A DNA stretch of 64,000 nt from Vulcanococcus sp. Clear-D1 (GTDB lineage Bacteria > Cyanobacteriota > Cyanobacteriia > PCC-6307 > Cyanobiaceae): the NCBI RefSeq assembly GCF_014654725.1, contig NZ_JACVZV010000007.1, positions 27,628 through 91,627 on the forward strand. The letters are read 5' to 3'. Position numbers and translations under genes: made by a program. The notes beneath the pieces were generated by a model. That model ran no database searches. It saw only the letters and a list, made by a program, of their open reading frames with translations, and was not told the origin of the DNA. Within the stretch, counting starts at the first letter, position 1, and every line of letters starts with the position of its first letter. Below, piece after piece: positions 28,392 through 36,701 of this stretch.

Positions 28392-29828
28392 TCAATCCGG
28401 CCGCAAACGGGTGAGCGCCACCCAGGGCTCCAGGGCCTGCAACACCGTGCGCCCCCATCCCCTGCGGCGCATGCGCCCATCCAGCACGGCCAAGCGGCCG
28501 CTGTTGCGGCGCACGCCGGCCACCGCCAACTGCAATCGCTGCAGGGCTTCCGGCAGCAGCAGCTCCCGGAACCAGTCCCGCCCCCGCAGGCGCAGCGCCG
28601 CCACCCGAGCGGCCGTGAGCGGATCCTCGAGGCTGGCGATCGGCAAGGTCGCCGCCACCAGCTGAGCCGGCAGCGGCAGGCGGCACTGGTGCTCCAGCCA
28701 CCAAGGCCAGCTGCAACAGATCACACCATTGCTCTCCGGCGCGGTGAGCTCATGCCCGACGCGCGAGCCGAATTCAGCGGCCAGGGCGCTGGTGAGCCGC
28801 AGCCGCAGACCGTCGTCATCAACGAGCACCACCGTGAGGCCGCTCTGGCCGAGCACGAGCCGGCGGCACTGATCGAGCAGATGGGTGTCGTAGTGGGGGG
28901 CATTCGGCAGGGGCTGGCCCTGGGGCGCAAACAGGGGCAAGGGGTCCAGCAACGGCGGATCCGCCAGGGTCAACTGCACCTGCGGAGAGAAGCCCAGCAC
29001 CGGGCCTTGGGCTTCGGGCCAGGGCCCCACCAGCACCACGCCGCGCGCCTGCAGCAGGCCCGGCAGTTCAGCCAGGGGCTGGAGCGGCTGGCGATGCCAC
29101 TGCCACTGCAGCACGGTGGGGTTCACCTGAGCCCAGCTGGTCCAGCCTTCGCCGGCACACTCCAGCCAGCGGGGCCAGGGATCGGGCAGCGGTCCGAGAA
29201 CGGCGAGCAACTGCCGCAGCGGCGCCTCCTCCTCCGGTGCAATCGCCACCTGCTGATGGGGACCGCAGGGGCGAGCCAACAGCCGCCGGCTGAGGCGTTC
29301 ATGCAGCTGCAGCAAACTCGCCGCAGCCGAGGGCAAGCTGCGGCGCAACTGCTCCCAGTGGCCTGTGTCGATCACCACAGCGAGGGCCTGGCGCAGCAGC
29401 GGCTCCAGCAGCTCTCCCTCCGGCACCACCAGCTGGTGATCCGCCAGCGACCCACTGCGCCAAGCCAGAACCAGTTGCTCATGCGAGAGCAGCCAGAGCT
29501 GACCTGAGGGAGGGGGCTGCTGGCCTTCCCAGCAGGCCAGGCTGAGCCCCACGGCCTCCAGCCTCGGCAATTCCACCTGGAGCAGCCGCTGCCGCAACAC
29601 CGGGCTCACCAGCATCGCCACGCGCTGGGGTTGCAGAGCCAGTGGCACCAGCAGGCCAAGCAGCCAGCTGGGATCGCTGCCTGGGGCCAGGCGGATCAGG
29701 GTTTGATCGGCGCGGCGCAGACTGCGGGCCACCAACCGGCTCAAGGTGAGGTGGTGAGGCCAGCGCGGTTCACCGGCCTGGCGGAGCAGGGCCTTGAGTT
29801 GGTGGTGGGCCCGCGCTTCCAGCATCGT
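28392..29828 (-). CDS. DinG-like helicase-related protein with degenerate motifs
   Basis: This 478-residue protein has an overall organisation like DinG/XPD helicases. The C-terminal 'GRLAVLDGRMRRRGWGRTVL' resembles the motif VI region, and 'VVIDTGHW' (151-157) sits where a DEAH box would be. No GxxGxGKT Walker A is found; the corresponding region reads 'SDPSWLLGLLVPLAL'. It is probably not an active ATP-dependent helicase. I use the ATG at 29828 ('MLEARAHHQLK'); an ATG at 29873 would overlap the divergent tyrA start. A similar gene next to tyrA is, from memory, typical of picocyanobacteria. Confidence 0.6.
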   Translation of the reverse strand, partial: TMLEARAHHQLKALLRQAGEPRWPHHLTLSRLVARSLRRADQTLIRLAPGSDPSWLLGLLVPLALQPQRVAMLVSPVLRQRLLQVELPRLEAVGLSLACWEGQQPPPSGQLWLLSHEQLVLAWRSGSLADHQLVVPEGELLEPLLRQALAVVIDTGHWEQLRRSLPSAAASLLQLHERLSRRLLARPCGPHQQVAIAPEEEAPLRQLLAVLGPLPDPWPRWLECAGEGWTSWAQVNPTVLQWQWHRQPLQPLAELPGLLQARGVVLVGPWPEAQGPVLGFSPQVQLTLADPPLLDPLPLFAPQGQPLPNAPHYDTHLLDQCRRLVLGQSGLTVVLVDDDGLRLRLTSALAAEFGSRVGHELTAPESNGVICCSWPWWLEHQCRLPLPAQLVAATLPIASLEDPLTAARVAALRLRGRDWFRELLLPEALQRLQLAVAGVRRNSGRLAVLDGRMRRRGWGRTVLQALEPWVALTRLRPD

Positions 29829-29866
29829 GAAATCGTAGGAAGCTGGCCTGAAGCCACTGTTCAGAG

Positions 29867-30757
29867 ATGACATCCAGCCAAGGGGAGTCCGCCCAGGGTC
29901 CGGGCGCCCTGCGCGAGCGGCCGGTGGGACTGGTGGGGCTGGGATTGATTGGTGGTTCGCTGGGACTGGATCTGCAAGCCGCCGGCCTGGAGGTGCGGGC
30001 CCTGGTGCATCGGGCGAGCACGGCGGAGCGCGCGCGGGAGCGGCAGCTGGCCCAGCGGATCGACACCGATCCCGGCGTGCTGCAGGGCTGTGGCCTGATC
30101 GTGCTGGCCTTACCCCTCGATCGGCTGCTCGATCCAGCGGCGGAGCTGCTGGCGGCACTTCCCCCGGATGCGGTGATCACCGATGTGGGCTCGGTGAAGC
30201 AGCCGGTGCTGGAGCGCTGGCAGCCGCTGCATCCACGCTTCGTGGCCAGCCATCCGATGGCCGGCACAGCCGAGGCCGGTGTGGAGGCGGGCCTGGCAGG
30301 CCTGTTTGCCGGGCGCCCCTGGGTGGCCACACCCAGCAGCAGCACCGACCCGGCTGCTCTAGCGCTGGTGCAGGAGCTGGCTGCCGTGGTGCAGGCGCAG
30401 TGGCTCTGCTGTGAGGCGGCCGCCCACGACCGGGCCGTGGCGCTGATCTCCCACATGCCGGTGCTGGTGAGCGCCGCGCTCTTGGAGGCGGCGGAGCAGG
30501 GCGGCCACGCCGCCGGTGCCGACACCCTGGTGCGGCAGCTGGCCTCCAGCGGCTTTGCCGACACCAGCCGCATCGGCGGCGGCAACCCCGAGCTCGGAGC
30601 GCTGATGGCGCGCTGCAACCGCAGCGCCGTGCTGCAGGCAATCGAGCACTACCGCCAGCAACTGGCCGAGCTGGAAACCCTGGTAGAGCTGCAATCCTGG
30701 CCAGCCCTGCAGCAGCGGCTGGAGCACTGCCAGGCCCTGCGGCCGGAATTTCTCTGA
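29867..30757 (+). CDS. tyrA: Arogenate/prephenate dehydrogenase
   Basis: This 296-residue dehydrogenase acts in tyrosine (and tocopherol/plastoquinone precursor) synthesis. The Rossmann motif is 'GLGLIGGSLG' (24-33), and 'SHPMAGT' and 'HDRAVALISHMP' are catalytic-site signatures. Cyanobacterial TyrA enzymes usually prefer L-arogenate with NADP+, but substrate choice is not readable. The first ~18 residues are not conserved, so a later start is possible. It is divergent from the helicase-like gene. Confidence 0.93.
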   Translation: MTSSQGESAQGPGALRERPVGLVGLGLIGGSLGLDLQAAGLEVRALVHRASTAERARERQLAQRIDTDPGVLQGCGLIVLALPLDRLLDPAAELLAALPPDAVITDVGSVKQPVLERWQPLHPRFVASHPMAGTAEAGVEAGLAGLFAGRPWVATPSSSTDPAALALVQELAAVVQAQWLCCEAAAHDRAVALISHMPVLVSAALLEAAEQGGHAAGADTLVRQLASSGFADTSRIGGGNPELGALMARCNRSAVLQAIEHYRQQLAELETLVELQSWPALQQRLEHCQALRPEFL

Positions 30758-30794
30758 GCGTGCAGCCCCAGCACTCCCATGCAGCAAACCGCGG

Positions 30795-32297
30795 CTAACC
30801 CGCCAGCTGCAGGTCGCGACCATGCGCAGCGAGCAGCTGCCGGCAGGCGGTGAAGGCCGAGAGGCTCACCCCCGCGGTGCCCTCACCCGGATAGATCGCA
30901 TCACCGCAGAGCCACAAACCCTTCAGCGGCGTGCGGCTGGCCAGGCCGAAGGGGCCAAAACGGCTCGGGTGCTGCCCCAGCCCCCCCACAAACCCGAACG
31001 GTCGGCCAGTCCAGCCGGCGAAGCCGCGCGGGGTGGCCAGCTCCACATGCAGGAACTGCTCCGGGCGCAGTCCCAGCAACTGCTGCAACCCCGCCTGCAT
31101 CCCTGCCAGCGCCTGTTGCTTGCGCTGTTGATAGTGCGGTTCGGGTCCTTCAAACCAGGGCCTGGCCGCCGTGAACACGCTGGCAATCACCGTGGCCTGA
31201 CCTGCGGGGGCGCGGCCGTCGCCCTCGGCACTGATCGACACGAACAGGTTGCCAGGATCCCCCCACTCGAGCTGGGCATGCAGCCCCAGATGGGAGGGCA
31301 GGCAGCCGCGCGGCACAGCGCCGTAGAGCACCAGGGCACCGGAGGGGTCGGGGAACGCCTCGATCCGCTGGCGATAGCCCTGGGGCAGGCTGTCGCCCAG
31401 CAGATCCGGCAGCAGCTGGGGCGGCAGGGTATTCACCACCTGCTCGGCCTCCAGCGCAAACGGCCGCTGGCCGGCCACCATGCCCTCCAGCCGCCAGCCG
31501 CCTGCCACAGGCGTGAGGCTCTGGAGGCGATGGCGCAGCCGCAGCCTGCCGCCGGCCTGAGCCAACGCCTGCTCCAGGGCATTGCTGAGCATCTGCATCG
31601 AGCCCTGCAGGTGCCACAGCCCCAGCGGCGCCTGGGCCATGGCCAGCACCGTGGCGCCGTAGAGCGCAGCGGTGCGATCGGCGGGCTCCTGGGAATACAG
31701 CTTCAGCTGCAGATCGAGAAAGCGCCGCAGGCGCTGATCGCTGGCGCAGCCGCAGAGACTGAGTAAGTCAGCCACCGTGGCGCCCACCAGCACACCGCTG
31801 GCCAGGCTGGCCGGCCCCACAGCCCCCAGCAACTGGCGCAGATCCCAGAGGCTGCGTGGGGGGAGGACCGGATCACGGCCGGCGAACGCCCAGTTGCTCT
31901 GGTGCAGCCAGGCGCAGAGCTGCCAGAAGCGTTCACTTCCGGGAAACTGTCGCTGCCGTTCCTGCTGCCAGCGCGCCGGATCTCGCCAGAGCGCAATGGG
32001 TGCTGCGTCGCCGGCCAGCTGCACGCTGCAACCCGGATCGAGCGGTGTGGCCTGCGGTAGAGGCAAGCCGAAATGGCGGAACAGGCGCTGGTGGATCCCG
32101 CCCAGCTCAAACCCCGCCACCTGGGTGGCACCCACATCAAAGGTGTACGGCCCGCGGCGAAAGGTGCCGGCACAGCCCCCCGTCTGGCTGTGAGCCTCCA
32201 GCAGCTCCACCTGCAGCCCCTCGGCGGCGAGCAAGGCCGCAGCGGTGAGGCCGGCGATGCCGCCCCCCACCACCGCCACATCACAACGGCTCAACAT
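30795..32297 (-). CDS. crtD: CrtD-like carotenoid desaturase/isomerase family FAD protein
   Basis: This 500-residue FAD oxidoreductase has a dinucleotide-binding motif 'VVGGGIAGLTAAALLA' (9-24) and the C-terminal FAD motif 'GLWLCGDAIYPGEGTAG'. 'TFDVGATQVAG' and 'YSQEPADRTAALYGATVL' fit the CrtD/CrtH/CrtI family of cyanobacteria. I favour CrtD (C-3',4' desaturase, myxoxanthophyll pathway), but CrtH (carotene isomerase) is the main alternative. The ATG at 32297 gives the normal length; the longer open frame upstream is rejected. It is head-to-head with the kinase-like gene. Confidence 0.7.
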   Translation of the reverse strand: MLSRCDVAVVGGGIAGLTAAALLAAEGLQVELLEAHSQTGGCAGTFRRGPYTFDVGATQVAGFELGGIHQRLFRHFGLPLPQATPLDPGCSVQLAGDAAPIALWRDPARWQQERQRQFPGSERFWQLCAWLHQSNWAFAGRDPVLPPRSLWDLRQLLGAVGPASLASGVLVGATVADLLSLCGCASDQRLRRFLDLQLKLYSQEPADRTAALYGATVLAMAQAPLGLWHLQGSMQMLSNALEQALAQAGGRLRLRHRLQSLTPVAGGWRLEGMVAGQRPFALEAEQVVNTLPPQLLPDLLGDSLPQGYRQRIEAFPDPSGALVLYGAVPRGCLPSHLGLHAQLEWGDPGNLFVSISAEGDGRAPAGQATVIASVFTAARPWFEGPEPHYQQRKQQALAGMQAGLQQLLGLRPEQFLHVELATPRGFAGWTGRPFGFVGGLGQHPSRFGPFGLASRTPLKGLWLCGDAIYPGEGTAGVSLSAFTACRQLLAAHGRDLQLAG

Positions 32298-32333
32298 CCC
32301 GGCATGCTGGCAGCGCACGCGTCGGGATCGGCC

Positions 32334-33236
32334 ATGCAGAAGCAGGTGATGGCGCGCTGGTTGGCGGAGCAGGGGCTGGAGCTGGCTGCGATGCAACCGG
32401 TGGGTGGTGGCTGCATCCACCGCGCCTGGCGGCTGGAGCTGAGCGATGGCAGCCAGCGTTTTGCCAAAACCAATCACGCCGCGCTGTTGCCGGTGCTGGA
32501 GGCAGAGGCCGATGGCCTGGCCGCCCTGAGCGCAGCCGTGCAGCTGGATCCAACGGCTGCGCCACTCCCGACGATTCCCAAACCACTGGCCCTAGCGGAA
32601 CTCGAAGGTGAGGCCGTACTGCTGCTGAGCTGGCTGGAGCTGGGTGGCGGCAGCCAGCAGGGCTGGAGGGAGCTGGGCCAAGGCCTCGCCCGACTGCACC
32701 GCGCCAGCCTGGGCAGCGGCGATGGACGCTTCGGCTGGCACCAGAGCAACTACATCGGCTCCGGCCCGCAACACAACGGCTGGCACCGCAGCTGGGCAGC
32801 GTTCTTCAGCGACCAGCGCCTGGGGGTGCAACTAGAGCTGGCCGCAGCCGCTGGACGGGCCCTGCCCAAGGCAAAGGCCCTGCTGGAGCAGGTGCCCCAT
32901 TGGCTGGCTGAGCATGAGCCTGAGGCCTGCCTGGTGCATGGCGATCTGTGGAGCGGCAACGCCGGGCTGTTGATCGGCGGCGGCTGCGCCCTGTTTGATC
33001 CGGCGGTGTCTCGCGCAGATCGCGAGGTGGATCTGGCGATGGCACGCCTCTTCGGCGGGTTCCCGGCAGCTTTCTTCGAGGGCTACGAGCGGGAGTGGCC
33101 TTTACCTGCCGGACACCGTCAACGGGTGGAGTTGTACAACCTGTACCACTTGCTCAATCACGCCAACCTCTTCGGCGGCGGATACTGGCAGCAAAGTGCT
33201 GCCAGTATCGAGGCGCTGCTGCGCCACTGGAGCTGA
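32334..33236 (+). CDS. Fructosamine kinase family protein
   Basis: This 300-residue protein belongs to the FN3K/aminoglycoside-phosphotransferase fold. A Gly-rich 'PVGGGCIHRAWRL' is followed by a lysine in 'RFAKTN' (Lys45), the Brenner motif 'LVHGDLWSGN' (about 202-211) and the metal-binding 'LFDPAVSRADREVDLAM'. Bacterial members phosphorylate ketosamines or related amino sugars to repair glycated compounds. In-frame ATGs at 32304 and 32349 are alternative starts; it is divergent from the crtD-like gene by 36 bases. Confidence 0.88.
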   Translation: MQKQVMARWLAEQGLELAAMQPVGGGCIHRAWRLELSDGSQRFAKTNHAALLPVLEAEADGLAALSAAVQLDPTAAPLPTIPKPLALAELEGEAVLLLSWLELGGGSQQGWRELGQGLARLHRASLGSGDGRFGWHQSNYIGSGPQHNGWHRSWAAFFSDQRLGVQLELAAAAGRALPKAKALLEQVPHWLAEHEPEACLVHGDLWSGNAGLLIGGGCALFDPAVSRADREVDLAMARLFGGFPAAFFEGYEREWPLPAGHRQRVELYNLYHLLNHANLFGGGYWQQSAASIEALLRHWS

Positions 33237-33245
33237 GCGATCAGC

Positions 33246-33611
33246 TCAGCCCAGGTATTCCTTACGCAGGCTCTGCACCTTGGTGATCACCGCCGAGCGC
33301 TTGTCGCTGGTGGTCAGGTTCTGCCAGCTCCACTGGCCCACCACCACCAGGCCCAGCAGCTCCAGCAGGCCGGGCACCACGGGCAGGAGGTTGATGGTGT
33401 CGATCACGCCCTTGATCAGCACCTGGGCAACGATCACCACCACGAGCACGCCCACACCCTTGCCGATGCGGCCCATCTGGCTCCAATCGACCTTGTCGAG
33501 GGTTTCGTTCACCTTGCTGAGCACCTCGCTGTAGCGCTCACTGAAGCTGGCGCCGGACTCCTCTGCAGCAGGGCTGACCTGATCCTTGAGGTCGGGGGTC
33601 TCGACGGTCAT
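33246..33611 (-). CDS. CAAD-domain (CURT1-like) thylakoid membrane protein
   Basis: This 121-residue protein has an amphipathic N-terminus ('SFSERYSEVLSKVNETLDKV'), two adjacent membrane helices around 50-72 and 78-98 with 'LPVVPGLLELLGLVVVGQW' between and within them, and a basic tail. That is the CAAD/CURT1 architecture, which curves thylakoid membranes or anchors some aminoacyl-tRNA synthetases in cyanobacteria. It is a stand-alone domain here, so a membrane-curvature role is more likely. It is convergent with the kinase-like gene and divergent from the JAMM gene. Confidence 0.85.
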   Translation of the reverse strand: MTVETPDLKDQVSPAAEESGASFSERYSEVLSKVNETLDKVDWSQMGRIGKGVGVLVVVIVAQVLIKGVIDTINLLPVVPGLLELLGLVVVGQWSWQNLTTSDKRSAVITKVQSLRKEYLG

Positions 33612-33652
33612 CGGCCAGGTCGTGAATTATTACTTCGCCATAAGGTATCCGG

Positions 33653-34162
33653 GTGCGTGCACCAACGCCAGAGCGACTGCAGTTCGATGGGCATTGCCTG
33701 ATCGTTCTGGAACGCACGCTGCTGGTGGCAGAGCCGGAGGAAGGCTGTGCCCTGCTGCTGGGTGCTCGCGATGGTTCAACCCTGCGCGTGCAGTGGATCT
33801 GGCCCTGCCGGAACGTGTGGCAGCCCACGCAGGAACGGCCACAACGCTTCAGCCTCGACCCGCGTGAGCAGCTGCTGGCCCAGCGCTGGTGCCGCAGCCG
33901 CGGCCTCACCGTGCTCGGCGCTGCCCACAGCCACCCCAGCAGCGAAGCTGTGCCCTCCCGCACCGATCGAGCGTTGTGCGTGGGGCCAACGCTGATGCTG
34001 ATCCGCAGCGGCCTCCTGCTAGAGGGGGCGGCCCTGCGCGCCTGGTGGATCCCAGACGCAGACCCTGACGCGGCCCACGACTGCGATGCACTCCCGCCTC
34101 CCATCGAGCTACTGATCTCGGGGGGAGCTGCAACGGCGAGGGCCGGGCATTTGGGAGAGTAG
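33653..34162 (+). CDS. JAMM/Mov34-type metalloprotease
   Basis: This 169-residue protein has the JAB1/MPN/Mov34 zinc-protease motif: Glu in 'EPEEGCALLLGA' (about 27-38), His-x-His in 'AAHSHPSS' and the downstream Asp in 'VPSRTDRAL'. Bacterial JAMM proteins trim or release ubiquitin-like sulfur carriers (for example Mec+ acting on CysO). The GTG at 33653 is the only good start. It lies 27 bases upstream of a MoeB-rhodanese gene, matching the known JAMM/E1-like association, but no sulfur-carrier gene is next to them. Confidence 0.88.
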   Translation: MRAPTPERLQFDGHCLIVLERTLLVAEPEEGCALLLGARDGSTLRVQWIWPCRNVWQPTQERPQRFSLDPREQLLAQRWCRSRGLTVLGAAHSHPSSEAVPSRTDRALCVGPTLMLIRSGLLLEGAALRAWWIPDADPDAAHDCDALPPPIELLISGGAATARAGHLGE

Positions 34163-34189
34163 GGAGCTGGACAGCGTTTCGCTCGCCCC

Positions 34190-35362
34190 ATGCTTCCCCC
34201 CGACACCACCGGCATCGAGCTCAGCCCCGATGAGGTGGCCCGCTTTGCGCGCCACCTGATCCTGCCGGAAGTGGGCATGGAGGGGCAGAAGCGCCTCAAG
34301 GCCTCTTCGGTGCTCTGCGTCGGCACCGGCGGCCTGGGCTCACCCCTCCTGCTCTATCTCGCCGCCGCCGGCGTGGGCCGCATCGGCATCGTGGATTTCG
34401 ATGTGGTGGACCACTCCAACCTGCAGCGGCAGGTGATCCACGGCACCAGCTGGGTGGGCAAGCCCAAGATCGAATCGGCCAAGGCGCGGATCCTCGAGAT
34501 CAACCCTCACTGCCAGGTGGATCTCTACGAAACGGCACTCACCAGCGAAAACGCTCTCGAGATCGTCCGGCCTTACGACATCGTCTGCGACGGCACGGAT
34601 AACTTCCCCACCCGCTACCTGGTGAACGACGCCTGCGTGCTGCTGGGGAAGCCCAACGTGTACGGCTCGATCTTCCGCTTTGAAGGCCAGGCCACGGTGT
34701 TCAACCTGGATGCCGAAAGCCCCAACTACCGCGACCTCTTCCCCGAGCCGCCGCCGCCGGGCATGGTGCCCTCCTGCGCCGAAGGCGGTGTGGTGGGTGT
34801 ACTGCCCGGAATCATCGGCGTGATCCAGGCCACCGAAGCGGTGAAGATCATCACCGGCATCGGCACCACCCTCAGCGGCCGCCTGCTGCTGTTCGATGCC
34901 CTGGGCATGAAGTTCCGCGAGCTGAAGCTGCGGCCCAACCCCGAACGCCCGGTGATCGACAAACTGATCGACTACCAGGAGTTCTGCGGCGTGGGCGGCA
35001 GCGCTCCGGGCCAGGAGGAAGCCGGCGCTGTGGACAACATCAGCGTCAGCGAGCTGAAGGGGCTGCTCGACGGCGACACCAGCGGCCTGGTGCTGATCGA
35101 CGTGCGCAACCCGCCCGAAGCGGAGATCGCCGTGATCCCCGGCGCCACGCTCATCCCCCTCGATCAAATTGAAAACGGCACTGCCGTGGATCGGGTGAAG
35201 GAGCTGGCTGCCGGCAAAACCCTCTACGTGCACTGCAAGCTGGGGGGCCGCAGCGCCAAGGCCCTGATCGCCCTCAAGCGTCACGGCATCGAGGGCATCA
35301 ACGTGGCCGGCGGCATCGACGCCTGGAGTCAGGAGGTGGACAGCTCGGTGCCTCGCTACTGA
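34190..35362 (+). CDS. moeB: MoeB/ThiF-type adenylyltransferase with C-terminal rhodanese domain
   Basis: This 390-residue E1-like enzyme activates the C-terminal Gly-Gly of a ubiquitin-like carrier (MoaD, ThiS or CysO type) as adenylate and thiolates it. The N-terminal domain has the ATP motif 'GTGGLGSPLLLYLAAAGVG' and 'CDGTDNFPTRYLVND'. The conserved Cys is in 'VPSCAEGG'. The rhodanese domain (about 280-390) has its active Cys in 'YVHCKLGGRSAKAL'. Zinc CxxC pairs of E. coli MoeB are not evident. It probably forms an operon with the JAMM gene; a terminator follows. Confidence 0.92.
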   Translation: MLPPDTTGIELSPDEVARFARHLILPEVGMEGQKRLKASSVLCVGTGGLGSPLLLYLAAAGVGRIGIVDFDVVDHSNLQRQVIHGTSWVGKPKIESAKARILEINPHCQVDLYETALTSENALEIVRPYDIVCDGTDNFPTRYLVNDACVLLGKPNVYGSIFRFEGQATVFNLDAESPNYRDLFPEPPPPGMVPSCAEGGVVGVLPGIIGVIQATEAVKIITGIGTTLSGRLLLFDALGMKFRELKLRPNPERPVIDKLIDYQEFCGVGGSAPGQEEAGAVDNISVSELKGLLDGDTSGLVLIDVRNPPEAEIAVIPGATLIPLDQIENGTAVDRVKELAAGKTLYVHCKLGGRSAKALIALKRHGIEGINVAGGIDAWSQEVDSSVPRY

Positions 35363-35385
35363 GCGAGATCGATCACTGCTCTTCC

Positions 35386-35410
35386 GCCCGGGCTCAGGCC
35401 CGGGCTTTTT
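35386..35410 (+). terminator. Rho-independent terminator after moeB
   Basis: GCCCGGGC pairs with a second GCCCGGGC (self-complementary units, loop TCAG) and is followed by T5 on the plus strand, 23 bases after the moeB stop. It ends the JAMM-moeB transcript. Confidence 0.88.
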
Positions 35411-35419
35411 GCTGGCAGC

Positions 35420-36631
35420 TCAGTAATCCACGCCGCGCTTGAGATCCACACCCCGCTCGGCGTAGTGCTTGTGGCACACCATCTCCGAGTGCACGCTGGC
35501 GAGATCGAAATAGGCGGGCGGGTTCTTGCAGCGGCCCGTGAGGATGACCTCGGTTTCGGAGGGCTTACGCAGCAGCGTCTGCACGATCGGCTCCACCGGC
35601 AGCAGCTCCAGATCCACGGTGGGGTTGATCTCATCAAGGATCACCGTTTTGTAGAGGCCGCTGGAGATGGCGGCACGGGCAATCTCCCAGGCCCGCTCTG
35701 CTTCCACGTAATCGATCGGCTGCTGCTGGCCGCGCCACACAATCGCGTCACGGCCGGAGCGCAGGTGATCCACCAGGTGGGGATAGCTCTCGCGCAGGGC
35801 GGCAATCGCCGCGTCTTCGGTGTAGCCACTGCCGCCCTTCAACCACTGCAGGATCAGCACGCGATGGCTCTTGTCTTGCGAGATGCCGCGGCCGATGGCC
35901 TGCAGGGCCTTGCCCAGGGCACTGGTGGATTTGCCTTTGCCCTCACCGGTGTACACCTCGATGCCTTCCAAACCGGCAGGCGGATGCTCAAGGCCATCAG
36001 CATCGAATTCCGCGGCCGTGGCTGCATCGAGGCGACGATGGGCCCGCATCTCGGAGTGGAGATCAGCGATCTGCACCAGGGAACGCGGGGCGCCGCGGCC
36101 GGTGACGATCACCTCCATGCCGGCGGGTTTGGCCGCCAGGGTGCGCACCACGTCGTCGGTGTCGAGCAGGCCCAGATCGAGCACTGGATTGAGCTCATCG
36201 AGCACCACCACCGAATAGAGCTCGCTGGCGATGGCGCCCTTGGCGATGGTCCAGCCGCGCTGGGCCTCCTGAATATCGATGCGGGTGACTTCGCCTGCCC
36301 CGAAAAATTCACCGCGACCGGTGCGCACCTGATCGATCAGGTGGGGGAAACCCTGCTGCAGCGCCTCAATCGCGGCGTCTTCGTCGTAAGCGCGGCCGGG
36401 CCCCTTGAGGAAACGCAACAGCAGCACGCGGGTTTGCTTTTGCTCGCAGATGCCCAAGCCGATGGTGCGCAGCACCACACCAAGCGCCGCCTGGCTTTTG
36501 CCCTTGCCCTCGCCGTCGTACACGTGCAGCTGGCCGTGGCTGCGTTCACTGCTGCCGGCGGCGGTGCGAATGCCGATGCCTCGGCCCGTGCCGCGGCTGG
36601 TTGTGGTGGCGGAGGTTGCCTGCGGGGCCAT
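35420..36631 (-). CDS. cobO: Tandem-duplicated ATP:corrinoid adenosyltransferase (CobO/BtuR type)
   Basis: This 403-residue protein is built from two copies of the ~190-residue CobO/BtuR/CobA fold. Each copy has the reversed-type P-loop 'GEGKGKS' (about 40-46 and 229-235), a 'VLDELNP' or 'ILDEINP' motif, a 'VIVTGRGAP'/'VILTGRCKN' strand and a 'SEM' end motif. The family adenosylates cobalamin precursors. The first ~33 residues are Ser/Thr/Gly-rich and unconserved. The ATG at 36631 is chosen over a TTG two codons upstream. Both copies keep the nucleotide-binding residues, so neither is an obvious relic. Confidence 0.85.
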   Translation of the reverse strand: MAPQATSATTTSRGTGRGIGIRTAAGSSERSHGQLHVYDGEGKGKSQAALGVVLRTIGLGICEQKQTRVLLLRFLKGPGRAYDEDAAIEALQQGFPHLIDQVRTGRGEFFGAGEVTRIDIQEAQRGWTIAKGAIASELYSVVVLDELNPVLDLGLLDTDDVVRTLAAKPAGMEVIVTGRGAPRSLVQIADLHSEMRAHRRLDAATAAEFDADGLEHPPAGLEGIEVYTGEGKGKSTSALGKALQAIGRGISQDKSHRVLILQWLKGGSGYTEDAAIAALRESYPHLVDHLRSGRDAIVWRGQQQPIDYVEAERAWEIARAAISSGLYKTVILDEINPTVDLELLPVEPIVQTLLRKPSETEVILTGRCKNPPAYFDLASVHSEMVCHKHYAERGVDLKRGVDY

Positions 36632-36701
36632 GGCCAAGCCACTTACCGTCGGACTCTAACGAGGGCGTCCGGAAGGCCACCCACCTCGGTTTGCAGCGCT
36701 G

